Source: Calonectria ilicicola (Eukaryota; Ascomycota; Sordariomycetes; Hypocreales; Nectriaceae). Taken from it: a DNA stretch of 64,000 bases. Shown one piece after another: positions 10,603 through 22,413 of this stretch; positions within the stretch are counted from its first letter, which is position 1, and every line of letters starts with the position of its first letter. The position numbers and the translations under genes were made by a program. The DNA lies in the NCBI GenBank assembly GCA_020809705.1, contig CP085830.1, positions 3,224,001 through 3,288,000 on the forward strand. The letters run 5' to 3'. The notes under the pieces are model-generated. The model saw only the letters and a list, made by a program, of their open reading frames with translations. It did not search any database and was not told where the DNA came from.

Positions 10603-12128
10603 GACGACGATCAATGCCAATATACACTATAACGCAGGCCATTCCCCCTCAAGCTGAAGCACGCGCTAGACGATCCGTTGCATCAAGGTTCGGTATCGAA
10701 GGTTGTGAGCTGCAGATGCTCAACGTGTATTTCCGGATGCAGACATTGCACGAGCTGATCTCAAGGATCTCCAAGTCGCTGATGTGCATTGGAGCGAGAG
10801 GACCCTATTATTGTAATTGTTGCGTCACTTGACTTCGCCTATGACGATTTCTCAGCTTGACGGAGAGGAAACGAAATTGAGTGCGAATCCCGTGGGTCAA
10901 CTAGGCAAACCGCGATGCCTGCAAGTGATGCAAATCATCCATGCGTGAAACCGACAACCGAGGACAATGCAAGTCGCAATCTTGCAATGCCGCACGAATG
11001 CACTGAATGTTGCACGAGGTTGGGGCAAGCAGACGGAACCTCCCTTCAATTGTCAGCCGTGAAGCATTCGGTATCGCCGTGTACGAGCGCTGTTGTGTCA
11101 GAGCAATGCATTGCGTTCCGGCCTGGACGAGGCTAATCTACTGATTTGGGTTTCGCTCACGGCGGGAAAGGTTTCTGCCATCTGCCGCCGTGCAGCTTGA
11201 GGGACTCTTGGGCTTGCTACCAACAACGTCTTGGCAACGGGGCTGGAGCAGGGAAGCGGGCGCGTACGTTTTCAATTCTACTAATGGTTATTGCTGGGCG
11301 GCTCTGTTGGTTGTGTTGGTTGTGTCTGATGCTACGCACTGTTGGTTCACTTGTGGACCTTAAGCAAGGGACCATGGTGCCTCACACCAAAATGAAAAAA
11401 AGGCCAATGCGTCTCCTCCCTCTGAACGTTGTGCAACGAAGGAAGAAGGATGGCTGAGTGGTGTTGATGAAACCAAACAAGCTAAATCGCATTTACATGC
11501 ATGAAGGTTGAATTCTGCAGGAACAAGAACGGCCATTTCCACCATTCTCGTCCATTCACAAAGTCTCCGCGTCAATCCATCTGCTCGGCGGCACGGCGCA
11601 AATAACCGAAATGTAGGCGCCCAATGTGACGACATTGCTCCATTCATTCCATCAAGCCAGTCCAGTTCGGGGTAGATCAGCCTACGAGTGGCCGTTCCAA
11701 GACCACCCCCGCACCGAGGAGCGCTGAAGCCTAGGCCCAAAGCGCCGGAGGTCCAGCGTGGCTAGGCCTGGAGCAGATTGGCTTTCAGTGGCTTTCTAGA
11801 GGGGTCTGGGGGCTGGGCCGCCGGTGATCTTCCTAGCAGCTCCACCTAGGCCCGCCCTTATTCAGTGCCTGCATGGGGGGGTTCCTGGTGACCTGGCCCC
11901 CCTGCGCTTGCTATTGTCATTCCACTTCGCAGTTGTACAGGACCGCGGATTCCATATTTAAGAGACAAAGGTCCGCGTCTATTGTTCCTCAGACATTCCA
12001 CCAATTCCAGAGGTTTCAGCATTGGCTAAGCTGTCTTGGATCCTCCATTAAATATCGAGATTCTCACCAACCGTTGAATCGATTCACCGTCACATCACAT
12101 CACACATCACCGCTTTTTGCCACCGATC
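10603..12128. other. Intergenic region
   Basis: About 1.5 kb with only short, motif-free ORFs. A TATA-like CATATTTAAG near 11953, about 175 bases before the next ATG, and a run of CATCACATCACACATCACC just before it look like the promoter and leader of the secreted-protein gene. Confidence 0.45.
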
Positions 12129-12827
12129 ATGATCACCTCAACGCTACTCTTCGGTCTCCTCGGCCTGGCTGCCGCCTCTCCAGTCACCACAAAATACCCC
12201 CCTACGGAGTCTTCCAAGGGCTTCAGGCTTGTTGTCAACGTCACAGACCCTACCAAGGACTTCAAGTCGTCCATCCAAAACACCTTCATCAGCAGCATCC
12301 ACACTGGAGCCGGCCTAGCTCTAGTTGGCATCATTGAGAAGGAGAGCGAGGCCCGTGTGTTCTATGAGAACGGAACTAAGAGCGAGGTTCAGCAGAAGAA
12401 AGCCACAGTCATCACCGACGGTGGCACTCCTCCATTCCCTCAGGGCCTGAAGCTCATCGAAGACGCCAAGTCAAAGTCCACGGCCACGGCTAATCTTGAT
12501 GTTGGCTACGGCACCCGCGGAGTTCAGCTAGCAACCATCAATGGATACACCTATCTGGACCCTCAGGCATATGTCGCCTGCAACGAAAGCCTGTCCTACT
12601 ACCAGGGAGAGTACTTCATCATCATCAAGCATGCCCTGACCTCGAAGAACAAGGATGGTTCCACAAAGACCAACGTTCCCAAGGGCTGCGCACCCGTTCA
12701 CCTGATCCCTGAGTGCGCCGAGCTGGAAGCTCTACCAAAGGGATCTGAGTCGAGCCACAAGTACGCTGTTACCTCGAAATGCTACAAGGACGTCTCCGCG
12801 ATCCAGTGGAGCAAGTACAGCCAGTGA
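12129..12827 (+). CDS. Secreted protein of unknown function (DUF7907-like)
   Basis: Single-exon ORF of 232 residues. The frame extends 12 bases further upstream only to a TTG, so 12129 is the first ATG. It begins MITSTLLFGLLGLAAASPV, a classic signal peptide with probable cleavage after about residue 17. The mature part has NVT, NGT and NES N-glycosylation sequons and four cysteines in its C-terminal half (CNES, CAP, CAE, CYKD) that could form two disulfides. There are no catalytic motifs I recognise. The overall look matches a family of secreted ascomycete proteins called DUF7907, but I cannot confirm that here. No membrane segment follows, so it is probably released or wall-associated. Confidence 0.8.
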   Translation: MITSTLLFGLLGLAAASPVTTKYPPTESSKGFRLVVNVTDPTKDFKSSIQNTFISSIHTGAGLALVGIIEKESEARVFYENGTKSEVQQKKATVITDGGTPPFPQGLKLIEDAKSKSTATANLDVGYGTRGVQLATINGYTYLDPQAYVACNESLSYYQGEYFIIIKHALTSKNKDGSTKTNVPKGCAPVHLIPECAELEALPKGSESSHKYAVTSKCYKDVSAIQWSKYSQ

Positions 12828-13378
12828 ACAAAACGGATTAAGCTCAGCGGAGGAGAATAATGACGGATAGAATGGCATAGATATTGATTGCACTGATACC
12901 ACTTACTGATACGCTCTTTAACGACACCAGCGCTCTATGCGCCCTTAATGAAAAATGATAATCACTCCTTTACGAATACCTCTCCTATTGTGATTATTCC
13001 TGTGCACAATTGTCGTAGTTCTGACACTGTTTGTGTCTGATGCGTAGAGAATCACCTGGAACATGTTTGCCTGCCCTCACGCAGGCACCAAAACATGTTT
13101 CACAATATTGTAAGTGAAGTGTAGAAAAAGCCCGAGGGTGAGTGTATAAATAAAGTAAATCGAAGGATATCTAATTCTAAGTAATGATGTGCCTATTTGG
13201 TTCTTTCTCCTGTTTATCGTAGGATGAAGAAAAATGCAGTTGTATGTCTTGTAATTTTTATGTTCTTGCCCCCTAATAATGACCAGCGAAGTTTTTCTAG
13301 TAAAACAGTGAATCTCTTTGTACAATCTCGAGCCCACATTTCCGTTGTTGCGCCGCCAATCTTACCGTCTAGATTTAA
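12828..13378. other. Convergent intergenic spacer
   Basis: AT-rich 3' flanks of the secreted-protein gene and of the oppositely transcribed PDR transporter. Nothing else seen. Confidence 0.5.
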
Positions 13379-16300
13379 TTAATCTCTCCCGAACAGTTTC
13401 TTGACCTTGATCCATGTATTCTTCTTTGGCACCCTAGCCAACCAGTAGATGCCGATGGCGGCAACCACATTGAACATAATGTACACCCAAATCAGGCCAA
13501 AGTTTCTCCATCGGTCGCCGTATTCCACTTTGACAGTCTGCAGGTAGGCGTCAGTTTCTGCGACGGGACAGTAAAAACACTGCTCCTTGCTCATGGGATC
13601 CTGCAGCGAGCCGCCGGCTGCCTGCATAAAGGGACTCATGTATTCGCTGCAAGTGAGGTTATTGGCTGGTTGAAACGACAGTAGCTCAAGGCTGGAGCAT
13701 TGAACCTGTGTCTTTGCAACACCGTCGGAGAGCATAGCACTGATGAGGTATGACATTGGTGACACGCGATACATGAACTTCCAAAATGTTGGAAGTTTGG
13801 AGTACGCCACGATGACACTGTACATGGAAGTTAGCGGAGGTGTAGGGAGAGGGTATCGCAGAATATCAAGTCTTACCCAGAAAATATCAAAGTAGTCATA
13901 AAGAGCAGCAGTGAGATGGTGGCTCCGATTTCCGCTGTATCCACACCTGCGACACACATGTCTGCCAAGGTTCCTTGGTAGAGCATGAACGCCCACAATA
14001 ACAGGAACATGAGCCCACTTCGTTCATGCTCAGTGTTTGTGACCTCGCCATTCTTGTACATGCCGACAAGGAAATAGAACGGCAGATAAACAAACAACGA
14101 TGCCACAGTGTTCCAAGGTATCTCGACTATTATGTTTGCCATGACAAAAACATACCATGCATACGTCCTAGAGGCTCTCTCGCGTCCTTCGTAGAGAGTT
14201 CTCTGGGAGACGAAACCGGGCATTGTCTGGTACATCAAGAATGCGAAAACAACCACCAGCATGAAGATGGAGTACATTTGGTTCTGGAGACCTTGGATGG
14301 ACAGCGGCGAATTCTGGAACGACAGACCAATGAACAAGCTCTAAGAAGTTGTTAGTATCATATCTATCGAATAGGAGAGGCGCAGAAACTAACGGTAGCA
14401 AAACAGAGGAGTATTTTGGCGTAAATGTATGTTGGGGTTCGCCAGTATTGCTCAAAGACACGCATGGTGCACACCCTGAATTGTGTGCTGAGTGAAGCGG
14501 CATACGTGGTGTTTGCGTCCGCTGCGTTTTCTGGACTGGAAGCCGTCGTCTTGGAATTGGCAAGCTTATCCAATTCAGCTTGAACAGCTTGGTACTCGGG
14601 GCTTTCACGCCAAGTAGCTGGCCAGTCCCGGGTCGTGTGCGCTCCTGGGGCCGCACCGATGACACGCAACATCCATTCGGCGGGGTTTTCGCTTACACCA
14701 CAAGGCGTCGCCCCGTGTCGTTCAAAATAGCCCGTCATCGTTTTTGAGTTCTCGCCGATATCCCCAAAGTAGACAGTCTTACCCCCACGAGCAAGCAGGA
14801 GAATGCGATCGAACTGCTGGAATAGCATGGCGGAAGGCTGGTGAATTGTGCAAAGAATTGCTTGACCATGGTCTGAAAGCTTTCGAATCAATGCAGTGAT
14901 GGACCAGGCAGTCTGGCTATCCAGGCCAGAGGTGGGCTCATCCAAAAAGACCAACAAGTCAGGCTTACCAGCCAACTCAACACCAATAGTAAGGCGCTTT
15001 CGCTGCTCTACGTTTAAACCTAGACACTAGAGTTAATACAAGATCTTTTGTAAACGTATTTTCTCCTACCTTCTCCAGGAACACCAATAATTGCACTTGC
15101 GTATGCGTCCATTTCGAGCAAGTGAATGACTTGTTCAACGTATTCGTACTTTTCCTGCTTGCTCGTTGACGCAGGCTGTCTAAGCTCTGCGCTAAATCTC
15201 AAGGCTTCTCGAACGGTGGAAGTGCCGAGATGAATATCCTGCTGCTGAACATAGCCCGTCTTTCGCTGGAAAGAATTGGACCGAGGGTGTCCATTCAAAA
15301 GAATATCACCGGCAACAACTCCCATTGTAACTCGGTCGGCGAGAACATCAAGAAGGGTGGTTTTTCCAGCACCAGTAGCACCCTAGAACCTGTTAGAACT
15401 CTATCTTTGGAGATAAAAAGGGAAAACAGAAAACTCACCATCAGAGCAGTCAAAGTACCGGGCTTCACCCATCCATCCACATGATCAAGGATCCTTCTAT
15501 CTTCTGACTTGATCTGGACATTATAGCAGAGGTTTCTCCAGTGGAGGATGGCTGTTTGCTTATGGATGGTACTTTTTTCCGTGGCAAGTGTATCCGAGCA
15601 GGTCTCATCATGGCGAGGAAAAGGCCTAGAATTTGAAGTGGGTGCAGACTCTTCATCACAAGGAGCGGTCTCCTTACGTCGTCGGAAGCTTTGTTTAAAT
15701 AGCAACACTTCACCCTTGGACGGACTGAGAGAGAAGTACTCTGACGCGAATAGGTAAACGGCCCCAAAAAATACGAAGAAGCCAATGAGGATTCCAAAGT
15801 TTCTAGTTTGGTCAGTAAAAGATTGAAAGACGGTGGCAAAGAAGCTTACCTCCACATATGAGAATATTTGTACTCATATCCATTTCCAATGTACGCGTCT
15901 CCCATGATGAAGTTTTCGCCTGGTGAAGCACCCGCTGTGGCACAAGTCCGCTGAAGAGCACCTACCTGATCGTATGCTCCGCCCATGGGAATCATGGTCT
16001 CGCAGGGGAATTTTCTGCCATGGAATTCGTTTGCAATCACTGCCTCGTACCCGTATGCGATTGGATTGAGGTAGTTGAGCCATCTCAGCCAACCTTTCAT
16101 GTTACGGGTTGGCAGGATGTAACCAGTATAGGTGATGAGAACCAGGATCAGTAAAGCGGCAGGTGCTACAGCTTGATGGACCGACTTTGTGCTTTGTCCG
16201 ATACTGCGAAGAACCATGGACATGATCAGAGTGGTGGTGAATCCGAAGAGAAGGAATGTGAAGAAGGAAGACGCGTCGCGGCGGAGATTTGCCATAAAGT

Positions 16301-18340
16301 AGAGGGGTGTGTTGAAGGCAATTGTGGATACAATCTTGAGCGGCAAGTCGCAAATCCAGGATGAGACGGCCTCAGATAGTGGCCGGTAGAGTGCATAACG
16401 AGTATGTTTCTCAACGATGGGTCGTTGGGCGTACAAGGATAGAATCTGCAAGAATCAGCATCACGACCGAGAAAGAATCATTCCAACACATACCTCCAGT
16501 GCACTACTTAATCCGTTGAACAAAATGGCAAAGAAAATGAGTGTGCAGCGATTTTTCATGCTTTCAGCAGTGTTAGGAAGGTTGTAAAAGGCGCTTCCCA
16601 GGACGAGCGAGAGAGCGAAGTTTCCACCTGCGGTGATGTTGAAGAAGGTCATGTCACCAAGCACTCTTTGCAATCCACGAGTCATGCAAAGTTGAACCTG
16701 CATGGGGATAGAAATGGTGTAGGGACTTGAAGTTGGCCTGTTGAGAATTAAGAAGTGTTTGTTACTAGGGTCGAAGAGCGACTTACATGAACCGCGACTG
16801 TCGGGTATTTCGCACTTGGTGAAACTTCTCAAGCTCGGGGCCATTCAAAGGGTACTTTCCTTCAAAGGCCGCAATCTCTCGAAGCAAGTTAGACCTCAGT
16901 CCACTCATCATCCATTCATCAGCAAACTCTTCTGGTGTTCGGGGCACTCTGTCTTCAAACCCGGGCCGCACAGTTCTCTCAGCAGGGCTCGTGAGTGAGG
17001 TGAGGAAGTCGGCTGTTGTCTGTCGGTCAGGACAGTGGTAGCCCATGTCAGTAAAGTAGGCTTTTGCTGATTCTACCGGGCCAAAGTAGATCTGGCGACC
17101 CTCGTAGAGAACCGCAACCTTATCGAACTCCTGTAATGGGTTAATAATGGCATGGTTCTCAATTGTTCTTAGCTCAGACGTACCTCATAGGCCGACTGGC
17201 TAGCCTGGTAAAGAGCCACAACGGCAGTTGTGCCTCCTACCTGAGTGCTCAACCTCAGAGTCTTGATGAATTCGAGTGATGTGGCACTGTCCAAACCTCT
17301 TGTGCTGTTGTCCCAGCACTGAATCGCGCTCTGATTGAGGGTTGCCTCGGCGATACTGACTCTCTTACGCTCTCCTCCACTCACGCCACGAACAAAGTCA
17401 TCTCCTACCCTCGTGTTCATAGTGTTTGAGATTCCAAACATGGCCATGACCACATCCCTGAGATGTTGGGCATACGCTTTCCGGGTCACTCCATCAAGGC
17501 GATTCTGTGGCGTTCTGGCAAGAGCAGCAAACATGAGGGTATCCCCAACTGTTAGCTGAGGGAAGTGAACGTCAGTCTCAGCCTGGTAGATGATCTCTCC
17601 TCTAAAATGATCATGCATCACGTTCCAAGGGACACCTATATTTGTTAGGCTCAAATACTATGAGACAGATGACTGACAACAAACCTTGGTAGTTGAATTC
17701 TGACGATTTATCCAAATGCAAGCCATAGGTCTGCCCAGAGATGGTCTTGAGCAGTGTAGAGACGCCGCTGTTGTTATCAATGTCAGTATGCTTTTTTTTT
17801 AATCCCGGGTGTCCAATGTTAAGAAGAAAGAGATAAATGACGTAATTGGGATCAAGCTTACCTTCCAGGTCGGCCAAGGACGAGAATCATCTCACCACTT
17901 TTGGCAAGGCCATCAAACCCAGTCAAGATTTGGATTTTGCTTCTACGCCGCCTAATCCAGTCGACAAGCTTGAGGGGTGCCTCCCAAAGAACATTGAGTG
18001 TGTTCTTCTGATAATCAGTAGAATAACCATACCCGTAGACTCCCAAGTTTCTGTAGGAAACACCTGCAGTATGGCGTGGATACCTGGCAGGGTCCTGTGA
18101 GAAGGCGTGTAGGAGGGCACCGGTCCATCTTTTGGGATCAAAGTCTGATGAGAGTGGGTCAAGTCTGGGATCTGAGGACAAGAAAGGGTTGACGTCTGGT
18201 GGGAAAGCTGAAGACAGTCGATGGATTGAAAAGGAACGGGCTGAAGCGTAAACCTCCTCGTCAGTGTTGTCTGTCAGGGTCTCAGAGCCGTGGGCATGAG
18301 CAGACAACACGTCATCTTGGGGTTTCTCTGAAGCTTCCAT
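13379..18340 (-). CDS. PDR-type (ABCG) full-length ABC multidrug transporter, 11 exons
   Basis: Reconstructed exons: 18340-17862, 17767-17685, 17635-17184, 17130-16787, 16737-16494, 16445-15850, 15802-15439, 15382-15070, 15019-14394, 14340-13877, 13817-13379. They total 4404 nt, 1467 residues, with every junction in phase. The order is the PDR 'reverse' topology, NBD-TMD-NBD-TMD. NBD1: Walker A LGRPGSGVST (assembled across intron 1), signature [10 protein letters not shown], degenerate Walker [15 protein letters not shown]2: Walker [10 protein letters not shown], degenerate signature [12 protein letters not shown], Walker [15 protein letters not shown]. These asymmetric substitutions are normal for fungal PDR pumps. 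TMD1 and TMD2 contain typical PDR blocks such as YTGYILP and [21 protein letters not shown]. By family, it is a plasma-membrane exporter of azoles, plant compounds or its own metabolites. It is divergent from the Zn2Cys6 gene. Confidence 0.95.
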
Positions 18341-19102
18341 GATGATCACTGACAGGGACAAACAAAGTCACACTAGCAGATCAATTGGACCAGGGACGTG
18401 TTGGGAAGATGAGTGGACGGTGATAACATCGTATTTTCAATTCCAAGGCCTTGAAGTGCCTTTGTACTTAAATACATGTGAAGCTGAAGCAAGGGTGGGC
18501 AAATGACAACATGCTCTGCATTAGACCTGGTCCTCGTCTATCGGGCTAGTCGGAATCACCTTCTCTTGGTGCTGATATCTGGTACTCATCTCGGGATACT
18601 GTCCCTGGAATGTCTCAAATCATGACTTGCACATGTGTCCGCCAGCCTGCAAGGGCCCGCGTCACGGAACCGACGATGCTGCGGCCAATGAGCTGATCTC
18701 AGGTCACAGGGAGCCACCGGCATTCAAGACAGAGGTCCAAACTCCGGGGTGGATCTCTCATTACAGACACGATAAATCAGCGTCTTTACAAGAGAGAACT
18801 TTGACGCCTCAATCATGAGATGCTGGAGCCTTGGCCGGCAAACGCACCAAAGCGCTCGCCGCAACTTCCCTGATCCCCGACAGCTAGTCCTAATATGGAA
18901 GCTCGGCGCCGAGCCATTCAACATCACCCCTCGGAGACAATGCTCGGAATTTGCACCCTGATCACAAACATGTTGATGCTTTGTGATTTCCATCACAGGC
19001 TATATGATTCTGCTGCCGCCGGTAAATTCTAGCTGACATCGCGCATTTTCGTGGTGGAGTAGCCATTCGCTGAAGCATCCTCCGTCATTGGGCACATCAC
19101 AG
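18341..19102. promoter_or_regulatory. Shared bidirectional promoter of the PDR pump and Zn2Cys6 regulator
   Basis: 762-bp region between two divergent start codons. It holds no supported ORF and several CGG/CCG triplets, including a perfect 14-bp palindrome listed separately. Divergent pump/regulator pairs of this type are usually co-controlled; that is an inference here. Confidence 0.6.
18901..18914. promoter_or_regulatory. Perfect palindrome with inverted CGG-N2-CCG, candidate Zn2Cys6 binding site
   Basis: GCTCGGCGCCGAGC is identical to its reverse complement. Its centre is CGG-CG-CCG, the inverted CGG triplet layout bound by dimers of Zn2Cys6 regulators. It lies 188 bp upstream of the Zn2Cys6 start and about 560 bp upstream of the pump start. 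The site is seen directly; binding is inferred. Confidence 0.45.
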
Positions 19103-21808
19103 ATGGACCCAGATCGACTTCGGAGTACGAAGCGCGCAAAGGCCTGCGACGCCTGCAAGACGCGTAAAGTAAGGTGCTCAGGTATGTATTCCGACTAATA
19201 CGCCCCTAACGTTCCAGAAGTTTCTCTTTTCCTGACTCTTGCAGGCTATCCATCACCCTGCATTGGTTGCTCGGTAAGTTCTCCCCCAAGCCTTGATATG
19301 CGCTTCTGCTGGATCATTCTGACTTGAAGAAAGAAACGAGGGATAGAATGTTTCTTTGGGAAACGAAAAGTTCCCCTTCGGAAAAACGGTAATTGACTTT
19401 GGTTCATCGCCGATCTTGTTCTCCGAAGCTAACGGGGCCGACGTCAGTAAACAAGGGATTGGTGACCACGGTAGCGACATCACCGGTACCGAAACCGAGC
19501 GAATCACTCACCAAGCCCATCTTTGGGAATCCCGATGTAGGTACTCTCACATGCTATTCTGTTGCCTCCCTATGACGATGCTTTCACATGCTTCCCCTGA
19601 CTATCTGTGCAAAATTTCAAATAACACAGCCTCTGATATCATATCTAGGCTGCACCAAATCAAGACTTAAGTAGAAATCAGGCACCACCGACTCTGATAC
19701 CGGATGATAGTCTCTACATTGACCAAATTCTTTCCAAAACTCTCGGTCCCGAAGAACCTAAATGTAATCGGCAGCTGACGTTAAAGGTGTGCAACATCAA
19801 ACAATGTCATCTCACTTCCAGGCTAACCCAGTATTTCAGGGGAATGGGCTTTTCGGTATGGTAGAGTCGCATTATTTGGTAACATTGCATACTGAAACCA
19901 ACCAGATGGTACATATACACTCACGTTCTTTAGCGACAACCGCCTTGCATCGCTTGCGGCCAAGCTCCAGAATAACAAAGTTGACCAGCTCGTAAAAAGA
20001 TTCTCTGAGGTTATCAAGAGCAAAGTCAAGTCACCTGACAAGGTCTCGGCTCGATCAATATCTCAGGAGAAGGGACGCATTGGGGCATTCAATGACCGAA
20101 ATGCCGCAGCAAATTTCATTTCTGGTAATTTTTACTTGGGAGCCCCAGCAGTCTTGACGCATTTGGTTAACTGAATATAGCGTACTTCGAACGTGTCCAT
20201 CCCTTGTATCCTCATCTGAACAGGGCCTCTTTTGAGACGACTGCGTTTTCAGACGACTTGCCTACCATATTAACTGAGAACAAAGCATTTTCTGCGCTAT
20301 ACCATTCCGTGCTGGCTCTCGGCTGTCTTCATGATGGTGGGGGCAGCTTTGAGCCAGGGAAGGGCAAAGCATGGCAGCTCTATTCCATTTCTCTATCTCT
20401 TTTTCCAGAGCTAGTTCAATCTCCGGATTCGATCCTGAGTCTTCAAGCTCTAACTACGATGTGCATATACTCACTCGGAATCTCGTGTCTGTCCATCGAG
20501 AAGTTTGTCGTTACCGAAGCAGCGCGACGAGCACAGAACCTCTCTCATGTCGTTTTGAGTGCCAGCGCAACCCAGACATTCCGACGCACATTTTGGGTAT
20601 TGTACTCGCTAGAGAAAATGATGAGTTTCTTTTCTGGTCGCAATTCTGTGCGTAGCCGTTCCGAACGTTCATGACCATGAGCTTACAAGTATAGGTTTTT
20701 ATCGATATTGACATTACAACACCCATTCCCAGCATACCGGAATCTATCTTTGGCAACCTTGACTGGTTTCTCAACTTTGCACGTCTTTCGAGGCTCTTTT
20801 CTCGGACTTTATCAAGCTTGCTGTCTTCGGGTGTTTCAAACAAAGATACAGCGTATCACGTTGCCACTCTTGGTCAACTCAATGCCGACTTGGAGCAATG
20901 GCGACTATCATTGCCTGAGGATAAACGGCCGGGTTGCCATTACAACCAGTACACTCTTCGTAAACCAGTATCCGGCGTTGCAATGCTTTGGACTTACTAT
21001 CTTTATGACGGGTTCCGTTTAATTCTTTCTAAGACGTATCTGCAGCTGACAGCTGATGAAGTCGGGAATTATATGCTAGAAGAGAGGGCTAAGGCTAAGC
21101 AAACCATGATGAGTGCATCCAGGTCAATACTAGAATTGACTCCGTTTATTGACGTTGAGCCCTCAACGCCTCTTTGGTAAGTCAGCAATTGTATTTAGCC
21201 AGCAATTCTGCCGGTTCTCGAATGCTCACAAAAGTAGGGTAATTGCCGGAATTCCCATATTCGCGCTCTTTATTCTATTTGAAGAAGTCATAAACGATCC
21301 CCAAGCCAAGGATGCAGCTAGCAATCTTGCTCTCCTCGACATTGCTGGGGGTCACTTTTCTCGAATAGAGTATGCAAGCGGTGGCTCTCTTCCGGGGTCT
21401 TTAATCGCCGAGTTTGCTTACATTGCTCGCGAGTATGCTAATGAAGTCAATCGCAACACTTTGCGGCGTCAAGAGCCCTCGGAAAACCTACAAGCCACTG
21501 TTAATCAAGGCATGCTGGGTGGCGTGCAGTTCCAAAATCAAAATGCGATCCCAATATCTTCACAGGAACAAGCCGCTGTATCCATGTTCCAGGTATGGAA
21601 AACTTTTTGTTTTTGAATGCTTTTAATAGCTAATCGTTGTACACACTAGACACTGCCAGGTTCCATGGACTTGCATGGGAATGATTTCTATGGCGTTGAC
21701 AGGAATATTCAACCTCAAGACTCATGGGTTCCTGAGACAGATTCTCTTCTTGGAATCAATGTGATGGATATTTTTGGGGGGTTCGTTCCTCTTCCAGAGT
21801 TTCAATAG
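19103..21808 (+). CDS. Zn2Cys6 fungal transcription factor, multi-exon
   Basis: The zinc cluster is split over three exons (19103-19181, 19245-19273, then from 19334). Joined it reads C-DA-C-KTRKVR-C-SGYPSP-C-IG-C-SKRGIE-C, the canonical C-x2-C-x6-C-x6-C-x2-C-x6-C. The basic stretch GKRKVPLRK follows. The middle (about 19700-21180) has the fungal-specific regulatory domain, with YPHLNRASFE, LGCLHDGG and a FRRTFWVLYSLEKMMSF helix near 20600. Later introns are visible at about 20647-20694 (GTGCGT...TATAG), 21178-21236 and 21593-21649. The final exon ends ...DIFGGFVPLPEFQ with TAG at 21806-21808. Exon edges between 19390 and 20200 were not resolved. The role is nuclear DNA-binding regulator; the divergent PDR pump is the likeliest target. 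Confidence 0.85.
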
Positions 21809-22413
21809 GGTTGACTACACTTTCACCAGTTGGTGCGAAGCGTTTCGGGGCGGTAAAGTAAATTTATTGTGGATATTTATGTATGGCAACTTAAAACTAG
21901 AACATTCCGTCGTAAGATTGAAGCGGGCTTATCAGGGCATCTCCCATCCTTTTTACAGATTAAAGAAAAAAAAAAAGACCAGGGATACTAAGATCCCCTC
22001 TGTTACACAAAATTTGTATTAATAGAATTTTTGTATCCTACTAAACATATCTTCGCCAAGTAGACGGAAGCGACGTGTTGTGTTGTTCAGGGTAGCTTGG
22101 CGGCTTTGCTGAGCCAACCAAGCCTTGGCCACCACAGGCCGTGTGCCGTGTGCCGTGTGCCGTGTGTGGCTTAGTCCAATGACCTCACTGGGGTAACAGC
22201 CAGGCTGCCAATTGATAAGCCACCTTGTCGTGCACTGATAAGAACTAAGTTAGCGACGAGGTCCAGTGACCTCTGTCCCGTGTCTCAGAGCAAGCTCGTC
22301 ATCCCCATCTTGCGCAGCTCAAAAACACCTCTCCCTTTCCATATCTTCGTCTCCAAGCCCGCCATCATCATCTCCTTCATCTCCTTCAGCTTCGGTCATC
22401 TTCCAACTAAACA
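21809..22413. promoter_or_regulatory. Upstream region of the aminopeptidase gene with a heptamer tandem repeat
   Basis: Holds the 3' flank of the Zn2Cys6 gene and the promoter and leader of the M18 aminopeptidase. The last 100 bases are strongly pyrimidine-rich (CTCC/ATCTCC), typical of highly expressed fungal genes. A (CCGTGTG)n tandem repeat lies near 22139-22166. Confidence 0.5.
22139..22166. repeat. Tandem heptamer repeat, (CCGTGTG) x4
   Basis: About four consecutive CCGTGTG units. A length-variable promoter repeat is possible; no function is claimed. Confidence 0.8.
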
